Positions 8,214 to 16,106 of a stretch of 38,548 bases of DNA are shown here, one piece after another (the stretch's first letter is position 1; each line of letters starts with the position of its first letter). Origin of the DNA: UBA7887 sp964408735 (lineage in GTDB: Bacteria > Pseudomonadota > Alphaproteobacteria > UBA7887); assembly GCA_964408735.1 (NCBI GenBank), contig CAYPAX010000037.1, forward strand, positions 1 through 38,548. Direction: 5' to 3'. A program made the translations under genes and the position numbers. The notes beneath the pieces were generated by a model. The model saw only the letters and a list, made by a program, of their open reading frames with translations. It did no database searches and was not told the origin of the DNA.

Positions 8214-8242
8214 TTGGCAAGGGCGGAAAGGTGTCTCATACT
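8214..8242 (+). promoter_or_regulatory. Sigma-70-type promoter for the cysteine-rich protein gene
   Basis: A -35-like TTGGCA (8214-8219; 5 of 6 to consensus) and a -10-like CATACT (8237-8242; 4 of 6) are separated by exactly 17 bases. Transcription would begin near 8249, leaving a leader of about 30 bases that contains the GGGAGGA ribosome binding site (8266-8272). It lies in the divergent region between ilvD and the gene at 8280. Confidence 0.45.
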
Positions 8243-8279
8243 CTTGTTTGGGAATGTCAGGCAATGGGAGGACGACAGA

Positions 8280-8558
8280 ATGCTCAAGAGAACTGTGCTG
8301 ATGTTGGTGGCTTTGGCCTGGACGGCTATGGCCATTGGGGGGACGGCCTGGGCAGCGGGGGACTATCCGCTCGACCAGTTCGAGGCCATGACCCAATGCA
8401 TGAGCGACCCCTCATGCGGGGTCGACGCGGAAGACCGCATAGACGGCGCCGTGGGAGACGAAGAGGGGCTGACCTACAAATACCCCATCTGCGTCAGCGG
8501 CTGCGTGCCCGTGTGCACGACGGAGGCCTGTTGGTGCGAAGCCGACGATAGGTGTTGA
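8280..8558 (+). CDS. Exported small cysteine-rich protein
   Basis: A 92-residue protein with a clear signal peptide: basic MLKR, a hydrophobic core to about residue 20, and likely cleavage after AWA near residue 25. The mature part is about 66 residues, acidic, and holds eight cysteines (40, 46, 71, 75, 79, 84, 86, 92), six of them in the last 22 residues (CVSGCVPVC, CWCEADDRC). An even number in an exported protein suggests four disulfides, or a metal-binding knot. I do not recognise the family. GGGAGGA lies 7 bases before the ATG and decides the start against an upstream in-frame ATG at 8202. It is a single-gene unit, divergent from ilvD, with its own promoter and a following hairpin. Confidence 0.75.
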   Translation: MLKRTVLMLVALAWTAMAIGGTAWAAGDYPLDQFEAMTQCMSDPSCGVDAEDRIDGAVGDEEGLTYKYPICVSGCVPVCTTEACWCEADDRC

Positions 8559-8577
8559 CGGGGTAGGCGAACGAGCA

Positions 8578-8610
8578 AGCGGCGGCGGTCGCGATGCGGC
8601 CGCCGCCGCT
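8578..8610 (+). terminator. GC-rich hairpin downstream of the cysteine-rich gene
   Basis: AGCGGCGGCGG (8578-8588) and CCGCCGCCGCT (8600-8610) form an 11-bp perfect stem with an 11-base loop, 19 bases after the stop of the cysteine-rich gene and 25 bases before the convergent gene's end. The downstream sequence GTGCATTTGC is only weakly T-rich, so termination is likely but not certain. Its position between convergent genes suits a bidirectional role. Confidence 0.55.
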
Positions 8611-8635
8611 GTGCATTTGCAATCTGAATTTAGCT

Positions 8636-9483
8636 CTATGCTATCGACTCGTCGGGCAGCGTCGCCCTGAGGCTCGCCCCCAGCACCACCATGGTCGCGA
8701 TGGGGCCGCGGGCGTAAGCCGCGGCCGTCTTGGCGAGGTCGGACAGTGCCGCGGCCTCGGGCGAGGGCAGGCCGGCGGGGGGGGGGCCATGGTTGCCGCC
8801 GTTTTCTCTGCGGCGGTCAGGGCGCTGGCGTGGAGGGCCTCGACGGTTGTCTGCGCCGCCTGCATCGCGGCGGGCGAGAAGACCGAGGCCGAGGCGAGCG
8901 CCAGCAGGCCGGGCCAGGGGGCGAGGTGGCGGTAGAGGCTGGGGATGATCGGCTGCTCGCCAGCCGCCACGGGGGCGCTGATCTGGCGCACCAGGGCGGC
9001 GGTGTCGTCGTCCATGTCGGCCATGGCGAGGATCGGCGGCAGAGGCGGCGGTGAAGGTGGGGAGCCAGTATAGTCCGGAGCGATTGCAGCGCGCTCGGCA
9101 CCGCCATCGGTCAGGAAGCGCGCGAGCGCCGTCATGGCGAAGAGGTTGCCCGAGTTGCCGGTGTTGTAAGCCTCGACGATGAAGCGGATCGTATCGAGCG
9201 CATGGGGTCCGACGCCCGCTACCGCGAAGGCGGGCAAGGGGATCGGGCCTGCATTCGCCGTCGTAATCTCGGCCAGCTCCGGATCGGCGTCACTGCGAAA
9301 GCGCCCCGACACAAAGTGCGGCCGCAAGCACCCCCACACCCAGGGCAGCAGCCCCGGCGTTGCGGCCATGTGGCGGTAGATGAGATTGACCATGCCGACG
9401 CCGGTGCAAGCGCGGATGTCGCGAAAGAGCGCCGCCGTCTCGGCATCGGCCTCGGCTTCGGGGATCTCGCGGGTTTCGGTCAT
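8636..9483 (-). CDS. DehI-like (haloacid dehalogenase group I type) protein, frameshifted at a G10 tract
   Basis: The frame from ATG 9483 runs through about 235 residues, then hits ten consecutive G (8777-8786). In the given sequence it continues as low-quality Arg/Pro-rich residues to a stop at 8641. Adding one base (or removing two) in the tract restores GLPSPEAAALSDLAK, then VVLGASLRATLPDESIA and a stop at 8636, for a 282-residue product. The protein shows an internal twofold repeat: YRHMAATPGLL (36-46) against YRHLAPWPGLL (184-194). That duplication and length resemble the DehI family of group I 2-haloacid dehalogenases, but the catalytic Asp cannot be assigned with certainty. No ribosome binding site is obvious. 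It follows the chemoreceptor gene by 45 bases. The shift may be a sequencing error or real slippage. Confidence 0.5.
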
Positions 9484-9528
9484 GACGTACAGTTTAGCCG
9501 AAACGCCGCGGATACGCCCGCCTCACCG

Positions 9529-11208
9529 TTACCCCGTGCGCACGGCGTTGAGGAACTCGTCGACGGCGCTCTGTAGCGAAGCCGACTGGTCGGTCAGATC
9601 GCCCGACAGGGAGGCGACCTGGGCGGCCGCCGAGCCGGTCTCGTCCGCCGCCTGGTTGACGCCGGTGATATTGGTGCTCACGTCCTGGGTGCCGCTCGCC
9701 GCCTGCTGAACGTTGCGGGCGATCTCCTGAGTGGCGGACTGCTGCTCCTCCACCGCCGCGGCGACGGCGGAGGCGATCTCGTTGATTTTCGAGATGGTGC
9801 TGCCTATGCCCTGGATCGCTTCCACCGCGTGGGTGGTGGCGCTCTGGATGCTGGCGATTTGGGACGAGATGTCGTCGGTGGCCTTGCTGGTCTGCGTGGC
9901 CAGGTTCTTGACCTCGCTGGCGACCACCGCGAAGCCCTTGCCCGCGTCACCGGCGCGGGCCGCCTCGATGGTCGCGTTGAGCGCCAGCAGATTGGTCTGC
10001 TCGGCGATGCTGGTGATCAGCTCGATCACCTCGCCGATCTGCTCGGCGGCTTCTGCGAGCCCGTTGACCTCCTGGTTGGTGCGCTCGGTCTCGGCCACCG
10101 CCGTGCCCGTGATCTCCGCCGACTGGGCGACCTGGCGGCCGATCTCGGAGATGGAGCTGGCAAGCTCCTCCGTAGCGGAAGCCACGGTCTGCACGTTGAC
10201 GCTGGTCTCCTCCGCCGCAGACGCCACGGTGAGTGCTCGACTGCTGGTCTGCTCGGCGGTCACCGACATGGCTTCGGCCGAGGATTCCATCTGTCCGCCC
10301 GCAGAGGTCAATGCGCCCATCACGGTGTTGATGCTTCCCTCGAATTTCTCGATGGCGTTCCTGGTGGCCCTATTTTCCTCCTCGGTACGCCGTGCGGCCT
10401 CTTCCTGCTCCGCTTCCATGCGCGCCTGCTCGATGGAATTGGCCTTGAGGACCTCGACCGCCTTGGCGATCTCGCCGATCTCGTCGTCGCGCTCGGTGGC
10501 CGGCACCTCGATCTCGTTGTTGCCTTCGGCCAGCGTGGCAATGGCCCTGGTGATGGCGCTAAGCGGGGTGGTGATGCTGCGGCCGAGGAGAAGACTGACA
10601 AACCCGAGCACACCAATCGCTACGAGCACTGTAATGATGACGGCGACGAGTGCGGTGGTCATCATCGAGGCCGCACTTTCCTCAGCCTCGCGGACCTCGT
10701 TTTGAACCGATTCGGCATAAGAGGCGAGCGACTCGTCCATGCCCTCGCCATAGGCGTCCAGCACATCGTCCAGCTCGGCGAAGGCCTCTTGCGAGGCCCG
10801 GTTCTCGATGGCTTTGATCAGGTCTACCTGGACTCCGACCGACAGGCTCTCGAGCTTGTCTGCGATCGAGGTGGCGAGCTCCTGCTCCTCTTCGGTGTCC
10901 GCCATGGTAACGAGCGCCTTCACGTCTTCGCGCAAGGCGGCGATGCCCTGGTCAATGGCGTCCCGGCGCTCGTCGTCAACGCGTCCCTCGTCCTTGTCGA
11001 CGATGGAATCCATCGCGGCCAGCATCACCGAGAGATCCTGGTGGCGCATGCGGTTGACGACAACAAGCTGGTGCTCGCGCTCGATAACCTGGTCGATGTC
11101 ATTGCCGATTGCCATCTGCGTGCCAATCGTAATGGCCGCCAGCACGACCAGTGCCAGCACGGCAACCAACGCAATACCGAGCAACTTCCGCGAAACCGTC
11201 CAGATCAT
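9529..11208 (-). CDS. Methyl-accepting chemotaxis protein, membrane type
   Basis: A 559-residue chemoreceptor. TM1 covers about residues 8-30; a periplasmic helical sensor of about 150 residues follows (rich in charged heptads, four-helix-bundle-like); TM2 is about 182-208; a HAMP domain follows (SITTPLSAITRAIATLAEGN). The cytoplasmic signalling hairpin carries the invariant tip EQTNLLALNATIEAARAGDAG, which contacts CheA/CheW. The end (VDEFLNAVRTG) lacks the NWETF-type pentapeptide for CheR/CheB tethering. The ATG at 11208 has GGGGAGAG about 7 bases upstream; a longer in-frame ATG at 11241 has none. No che genes are in the window, so it must signal to an array encoded elsewhere. The ligand is unknown. 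Confidence 0.93.
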   Translation of the reverse strand: MIWTVSRKLLGIALVAVLALVVLAAITIGTQMAIGNDIDQVIEREHQLVVVNRMRHQDLSVMLAAMDSIVDKDEGRVDDERRDAIDQGIAALREDVKALVTMADTEEEQELATSIADKLESLSVGVQVDLIKAIENRASQEAFAELDDVLDAYGEGMDESLASYAESVQNEVREAEESAASMMTTALVAVIITVLVAIGVLGFVSLLLGRSITTPLSAITRAIATLAEGNNEIEVPATERDDEIGEIAKAVEVLKANSIEQARMEAEQEEAARRTEEENRATRNAIEKFEGSINTVMGALTSAGGQMESSAEAMSVTAEQTSSRALTVASAAEETSVNVQTVASATEELASSISEIGRQVAQSAEITGTAVAETERTNQEVNGLAEAAEQIGEVIELITSIAEQTNLLALNATIEAARAGDAGKGFAVVASEVKNLATQTSKATDDISSQIASIQSATTHAVEAIQGIGSTISKINEIASAVAAAVEEQQSATQEIARNVQQAASGTQDVSTNITGVNQAADETGSAAAQVASLSGDLTDQSASLQSAVDEFLNAVRTG

Positions 11209-11449
11209 GTCAGGCTCTCCCCAGGCCAAATCAAGCAGCACTTCATCGACTCTGCGCCAAAGGAGTTAGATTGCCCGTCCCAGCAGTCAAGCCGGCGATG
11301 CCACTGATGGCTAGTGCCTGAGCGCAGCATGCCGGTAGGGCTCAAAAGACTGGGGTGGCCTTCGCCGCGCTCCGGGAATAGGATTCGGCTGAGTGGCGCC
11401 CGATACTTAACGGCACAGGCTACGCATGCTCCTTGGGAGATGTCCGGTC

Positions 11450-12610
11450 ATGACGATCGTATCGGTGGGCTTGCGGTGCATTTTCCTCTCGCTGCCCCTG
11501 ATGATCGGCCTCGCCCCCCAGCCGGCGCCGGGCCAGGACGGCGGCAACACCAGCCAGTTCGACGACAAGAGCGCTCTTCAGGTCCTCGAGCTCATGCGCG
11601 ATGCGGGTGTCGCCGGCGAGATGATCGAAACCTTCCTGGCCAATGGCGGCATGTTCGACCTTGAGCAGGCCAGCGGCGAGAATGCCATCTACGCTCATGG
11701 CACGGCCATCGAGGATCCGGAGATCAAGATCCCGGCCGAGTATTTCGGCGACGACGGAAAGCTCACCGGCGAAGCCAACATCTTCCTGATCAATGACCTC
11801 GTGCACGAGTTCTTCCACGCCTATGTGGATCAGGTCGTCGAACAGGGCCATGATCCGGAGACGGAACGGATTTTGGAGCGGGGCTTGGCTTGGCTGAACG
11901 GCCAGAAGGTGGAAGGCTCGGACCGCCGGATCGTTTCGAGCGTCGTCTATTTCCTCGATGCCGCCGACGGCGATACGGAGGTGGCTCGCGAGCTTCAGAA
12001 GGACTTTCTCGAGGAATATATCGGCCAAATCATTAATCGGCTCGCATTCCAGCGTCAAAGGATCGCGAAAAAACTGGCCGAAGGCCGGATCGGCAGGGCG
12101 GAAGCCGCGGCCCTCTGGGCCGAGGTCGTTGCCGGCGCGACGAGCGCCTCGTTTCAGGGCTATTACGACAGCGACCTGCCAAACGCGACAGTCATGGAGA
12201 GCCCGCCGGCATTCTTGGTCGATCATCTGGCCGGGGTCATGGGCCTTGCCTACGAAGGCGATTGCGATTCCGGCATCGTGGGCGTGTCCGGCGACGTCGT
12301 TGGCGAATGGGTCGGCAAATGGATCCTGACCAGCACCCACACGACGGGAAAGCATAGTGGGAAAAGTGACACGAACGCACTGATCGTCGAATCCACGGGC
12401 GGTTGCGCCCGCATAACCTTTGCCGGTGCCGAGGGCCGCATCGGCTCGCTCACGCAAAGCGCTTTGGCCTACACGATCCAAGCCGGCGGAAACGAGGTCC
12501 AGACGACCCTGCAGCGGTCGGGTGATAGCCTCGCAGGTCAATTCTCAGGCCACAGCTTGAGCGACGACGAGCTGATCGGCGGCACATATGCCGGCAAGCG
12601 GGGTGGCTGA
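11450..12610 (+). CDS. Secreted protein with HEFFH zincin-like motif, unknown function
   Basis: A 386-residue exported protein: a signal peptide (about 1-29, cleavage near APGQD), then a helical domain with LVHEFFHAYVDQ, in which His119-Glu120-xx-His123 fits the HExxH zinc site of metallopeptidases. A third ligand is not obvious; Glu or His residues in the next 20 positions are candidates. The C-terminal part (about 265-386) is beta-rich with many Gly/Thr/Ser and two cysteines near CDSGIVG and GGCARI. I do not recognise the family, and the motif may be coincidental because the surrounding helix lacks other peptidase hallmarks. ATG 11450 follows GGGAG; ATG 11426 is also possible. It is divergent from the chemoreceptor and convergent with the pilin gene. 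Confidence 0.7.
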   Translation: MTIVSVGLRCIFLSLPLMIGLAPQPAPGQDGGNTSQFDDKSALQVLELMRDAGVAGEMIETFLANGGMFDLEQASGENAIYAHGTAIEDPEIKIPAEYFGDDGKLTGEANIFLINDLVHEFFHAYVDQVVEQGHDPETERILERGLAWLNGQKVEGSDRRIVSSVVYFLDAADGDTEVARELQKDFLEEYIGQIINRLAFQRQRIAKKLAEGRIGRAEAAALWAEVVAGATSASFQGYYDSDLPNATVMESPPAFLVDHLAGVMGLAYEGDCDSGIVGVSGDVVGEWVGKWILTSTHTTGKHSGKSDTNALIVESTGGCARITFAGAEGRIGSLTQSALAYTIQAGGNEVQTTLQRSGDSLAGQFSGHSLSDDELIGGTYAGKRGG

Positions 12611-12621
12611 CGCCGACGGCC

Positions 12622-12798
12622 TCAGCAGCACTTGCCGCCGAGCGCCTCAACCACCGACTCGAAGACATCTTTCAGCTCATTGCCTGTCGCGCCGACGGCG
12701 GCGATGATGACGATAGAGATGCCGGCGACGATGATGCCGTACTCGATCGCGGTCGCTCCGCGCCGGTCCAGGAGAAAGCGGTGCAGGGCGTGCTTCAC
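12622..12798 (-). CDS. Flp-family type IVb pilin
   Basis: A 58-residue class III prepilin: short basic leader MKHALHRFLLDRRG, then ATAIEYGIIVAGISIVIIAAVGATG. The prepilin peptidase would cut after the Gly of RRG, leaving Glu at mature position 5 as in all Flp pilins. The hydrophobic assembly helix covers the following 20 or so residues. Flp pilins form Tad pili used for surface adhesion. The end is unusual: GGKCC, with two adjacent cysteines. A GTG start at 12798 gives the normal family length; ATG 12921 would add a long untypical leader. No tad/cpa assembly genes are in the window, so this is an isolated pilin copy. Confidence 0.8.
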   Translation of the reverse strand: MKHALHRFLLDRRGATAIEYGIIVAGISIVIIAAVGATGNELKDVFESVVEALGGKCC

Positions 12799-12993
12799 CA
12801 CATCCGCGGCCAGGACTGCCGCCAGCCATTGCTTGACGTCCTTTTCGACCACTCTCGCATCCCGCGTGTTGCCGGCTTCAAGGGGGCATTCGATGGTATC
12901 CGTCCGTCGCCGGACGATCAATCCGATTCCAACGAGCCGGATAAGGCTTTAGGCTCGGTTCTCAGCTATTTCGGGGTATTGGGGGTGAGGCAA

Positions 12994-14142
12994 ATGCGGA
13001 AATCGGCTGGACTGGCGCTGGTGGTTCTTTTCGCGGGCGGGGTATCGGCGGCGGAGATCGAATTGCCGCGGACCATCGTCTGGACGGCCTACAACACGGG
13101 CTCGGCCGGATACAATCAGGCGGTGGCCATCGGCAGCGCGCTGAAGACGGCCTACGGAGTCAATCTTCGCGTGCTGCCTGGCAAGAACGATGTCTCGCGG
13201 CTGTCGCCGTTGCGCCAGGGCAAGGCGCAGTTCTCGGCCACCGGTTCCGACAGCATCTATGCCCAGGAAGCGGTCTATACCTTCGGCACGCGGCGCTGGG
13301 GCCCGCAGCCGATCCGCTTGTTACTGCATGCCGTCGCAGACGGCTGCTCGGTCTCCTTTGCCGCCGCGGGCGACGCCGGCATCGAGACCCTCGCCGACCT
13401 TGCCGGCAAGCGGGTGGCCTGGGTGCGCGGCGCGCCGGCACTCAACAAGGCGGCGGAATCGCTGCTCGCCTTCGCCGAGCTCGGCTGGGACGACGTGGTG
13501 CCGGTCGAAGTGGGCGGTTTCGGCGCCTCAATCGATAGCATCATTGCCGGCGATATCGACGCCGCCGTGAGTGGCACCTTCAGCACCTACATGGTGAAAA
13601 TGGAAGCCGCGCCGCGTGGCCTATATCATCCCCCCGCGCCCCACGACGACAGCGAAGGCTGGCAGCGCGTCAACCAGACGGTACCGTGGTATTTCCGCCA
13701 ACGCTGCCTGCAGGGGGCGGGGGTGCCGGAGGCGGGCTACGAAGGCATCGGTACCGCTTATCCGATCCTCATTTCGACAACCGATGTCGCCGCCGACACG
13801 GCCTATGGCATGACGCGGGTGATGTACGAGCATTACGACGACTACAAGGACGGCGCGCCCGGCGCCAACGGCTGGACCTGGGAGCGCCAGAAGCTGGAGA
13901 GCGTGTTCCTGCCCTTCCACGACGGCGCCATCCTCTACTACCGCGAGGCTGGCAAGTGGACGGATGCGGCCGAAGCAAATCACCAGCGCAATCTGGTCCG
14001 TCAACAGGCATTGCAGGAGGCCTGGGCGGCTTACCTAGAGACGGCACCCGATGATGACGACGCGTTCAATGCTGGTTGGATGCAGGCGCGGGCAGCGGCG
14101 CTAAGTGCCGCGGGCCTCGAGCCGGTCTTCGAAAGCTGGTGA
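12994..14142 (+). CDS. TRAP transporter solute receptor, TAXI family
   Basis: A 382-residue periplasmic binding protein with a signal peptide (about 1-19, cleavage after VSAA). TAXI-family features are WTAYNTGSAGYNQAVAIGSAL near the start, then LRVLPGKNDVSRLSPLRQGKAQFSATGSDSIYAQE and the ligand-domain segment LADLAGKRVAWVRGAPALNKAAESLL. It captures a solute, often a dicarboxylate or amino acid in this family, and delivers it to the fused permease encoded immediately downstream; the actual substrate is unknown. ATG 12994 has GTGAGG close upstream. The stop overlaps the permease GTG start by 4 bases (GTGA). Confidence 0.92.
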   Translation: MRKSAGLALVVLFAGGVSAAEIELPRTIVWTAYNTGSAGYNQAVAIGSALKTAYGVNLRVLPGKNDVSRLSPLRQGKAQFSATGSDSIYAQEAVYTFGTRRWGPQPIRLLLHAVADGCSVSFAAAGDAGIETLADLAGKRVAWVRGAPALNKAAESLLAFAELGWDDVVPVEVGGFGASIDSIIAGDIDAAVSGTFSTYMVKMEAAPRGLYHPPAPHDDSEGWQRVNQTVPWYFRQRCLQGAGVPEAGYEGIGTAYPILISTTDVAADTAYGMTRVMYEHYDDYKDGAPGANGWTWERQKLESVFLPFHDGAILYYREAGKWTDAAEANHQRNLVRQQALQEAWAAYLETAPDDDDAFNAGWMQARAAALSAAGLEPVFESW

Positions 14143-16106
14143 GCGAACCGGCCGAGGCCTCCGGGCCGTCGCGCTATCGCGAGCTCGGGCCTGTCTGGCG
14201 CGCCGTCGTTTTTGCTCTGACTGCCGCGGCGATCCTGGTCGCGGTCAACCAGTTGTTCAATCTTGGCCTATTCAAGCTCTCGATCGGCAAGGTGCTGGTC
14301 AACAACCGCTATCTCTATCTCGTCGCCGGCCTGATGCTCTCGATGATCTTCCTGGTGCTGCCGGCGACCAGGCGCGGCCCCCGCGACCGGGTACCGCTCT
14401 ACGACGTGGCGCTATTCTCGCTCACCCTCGGGCTCACCGCCTATTACGTGTTCTTCGCCGAAGCGATCCTCGACGAGGCCTGGGAGTATACGGCGCCCGA
14501 GCATGGCCAATATGTCAGCGTCGTTTTGTGGGCGTTGGTGCTGGAGGCGGGGCGGCGCGCCGGCGGCATTGCCGTATTCGTCATCGTCGGCGTGCTGTCG
14601 CTCTATCCGACCTATGCCGACGACATGCCGGAAGTCATCTCCGGCGTGGGCTTGAGCTTTCTCGATACCGCCGCCTTCCACATGTTCTCCGAGGAGAGCA
14701 TGCTCGGCATCCCCATGCAGGCTTTCGCCATGCTGGTGTTCGGCTTTCTGCTTTTCGGTGTGGCGCTAATTTATACCGGCGGCGGCCAGTTCTTCATCAA
14801 TTTCGCCTTTGCCCTGCTCGGCCATGTGCGCGGCGGGCCGGCCAAGGTGGCGATCTTCTCCTCCGGCCTGTTCGGCTCCATGAGCGGCGGCCCCGTGACC
14901 AACGTGCTGACCACCGGCTCGCTCACGATCCCCGCCATGCGCCGCATCGGCGTGCGCGCCAAGACGGCAGGCGCCATCGAGGCCTGCGCGTCCACCGGCG
15001 GCGTGCTGATGCCGCCGATCATGGGGGCGACGGCCTTCGTCATGGCCGACTTCTTGGATCTGCGCTACATCGACGTGGCGCTGGCTGCGGTGATCCCTTC
15101 GCTGCTGTTCTATTTCGGCCTGTTCATGCAGATCGATGCCTATGCGGCGCAGCACGACCTCAGCGGCCTGCCGCGCGCGGAGCTGCCGTCCCTGTGGGCC
15201 GTGTTCAAGGACGGTTGGTATTACGTCGCCGTCTTTGCGTTGCTGATCTGGCTGCTGGTCGTGATGAAGCGCGAGGCGCACGCGCCGTTCTATGCCACGG
15301 CACTGCTGCTGGTGATCAACCAGGCCAATCCGCGCCACCGCATGGACTGGGCGAAGTTCCGCGACTACCTCTACGCCACGGGCGGGCTGCTGGCAGAGCT
15401 TGCCGGGCTCCTCGCTGCGGTTGGGCTGATCGTTGGTGCGCTACAGGCGACGGGCATGACCGGCACCCTGACCAACGATCTCGTCTATCTGGCAGGCGGT
15501 GCCCCGTTGGCGCTGCTGCTGATGGGTGCGCTGACCAGCTTCATCCTCGGCATCGGCATGACGGTCACCGCCGCCTACATCTTCCTCGCCATCATACTGG
15601 CGCCGGCGCTGATCAAGGTCGGTCTCGATCCCCTCAGCGTGCACATGTTTTTGCTTTACTGGGGCATGCTCAGCTTCATCACGCCGCCCGTCGCGCTGGC
15701 CGCTTTCGCGGCCGCCTCGGTGGCCAAGGCCGGACCCATGCAGACAGGGCTGGAGGCCATGCGCATCGGCACCATCATCTATTTCATCCCTTTCTTCTTC
15801 GTCTTTAATCCGGCGCTGCTGGGGCAAGGGGAGGCGGGCGAGATTGCCGTCGTCGTCGCCACCGCAGCAGCCGGCGTGCTGCTGGTCGCCGCGGCTCTGC
15901 AAGGCTACCTCATCGGGCTCGGCAGCCTCGGTGCCGGCCCGCTGGCCTGGCTCGCCCGCGGCCTGCTCGGCGCCGGCGGCCTGACCCTTGCCGCGCCCGG
16001 CGGCGGCATGATCGGCTGGAGTCACGGCGAGCTGGCGCTGCTTGCGGCCGTGCTGGCACTGCCGGGGCTCGGGTTGGGAAAGTTGGCCATGCGCCGGGCG
16101 GCTTAG
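14139..16106 (+). CDS. TRAP transporter fused permease (4TM/12TM, DctQM)
   Basis: A 655-residue inner-membrane protein joining the small DctQ-like and large DctM-like TRAP subunits, as usual with TAXI receptors. About sixteen or more hydrophobic segments can be seen. The DctM part includes FSSGLFGSMSGGPVTNVLTTGSLTIPAMRR and the later GMLSFITPPVALAAFAAASVA, both family signatures of the sodium-coupled transport core. The GTG start overlaps the receptor's stop, which implies translational coupling. Its TAG stop overlaps by 4 bases (TTAG, 16103-16106) with the convergent cyclase gene's TAA, leaving no space for a terminator. Confidence 0.93.
   Translation: MSEPAEASGPSRYRELGPVWRAVVFALTAAAILVAVNQLFNLGLFKLSIGKVLVNNRYLYLVAGLMLSMIFLVLPATRRGPRDRVPLYDVALFSLTLGLTAYYVFFAEAILDEAWEYTAPEHGQYVSVVLWALVLEAGRRAGGIAVFVIVGVLSLYPTYADDMPEVISGVGLSFLDTAAFHMFSEESMLGIPMQAFAMLVFGFLLFGVALIYTGGGQFFINFAFALLGHVRGGPAKVAIFSSGLFGSMSGGPVTNVLTTGSLTIPAMRRIGVRAKTAGAIEACASTGGVLMPPIMGATAFVMADFLDLRYIDVALAAVIPSLLFYFGLFMQIDAYAAQHDLSGLPRAELPSLWAVFKDGWYYVAVFALLIWLLVVMKREAHAPFYATALLLVINQANPRHRMDWAKFRDYLYATGGLLAELAGLLAAVGLIVGALQATGMTGTLTNDLVYLAGGAPLALLLMGALTSFILGIGMTVTAAYIFLAIILAPALIKVGLDPLSVHMFLLYWGMLSFITPPVALAAFAAASVAKAGPMQTGLEAMRIGTIIYFIPFFFVFNPALLGQGEAGEIAVVVATAAAGVLLVAAALQGYLIGLGSLGAGPLAWLARGLLGAGGLTLAAPGGGMIGWSHGELALLAAVLALPGLGLGKLAMRRAA

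Noticed and set aside
9829..11307. 492-residue plus-strand open frame over the chemoreceptor
   Set aside because: Shadow of high-GC coding sequence; the minus-strand frame has complete chemoreceptor domains.
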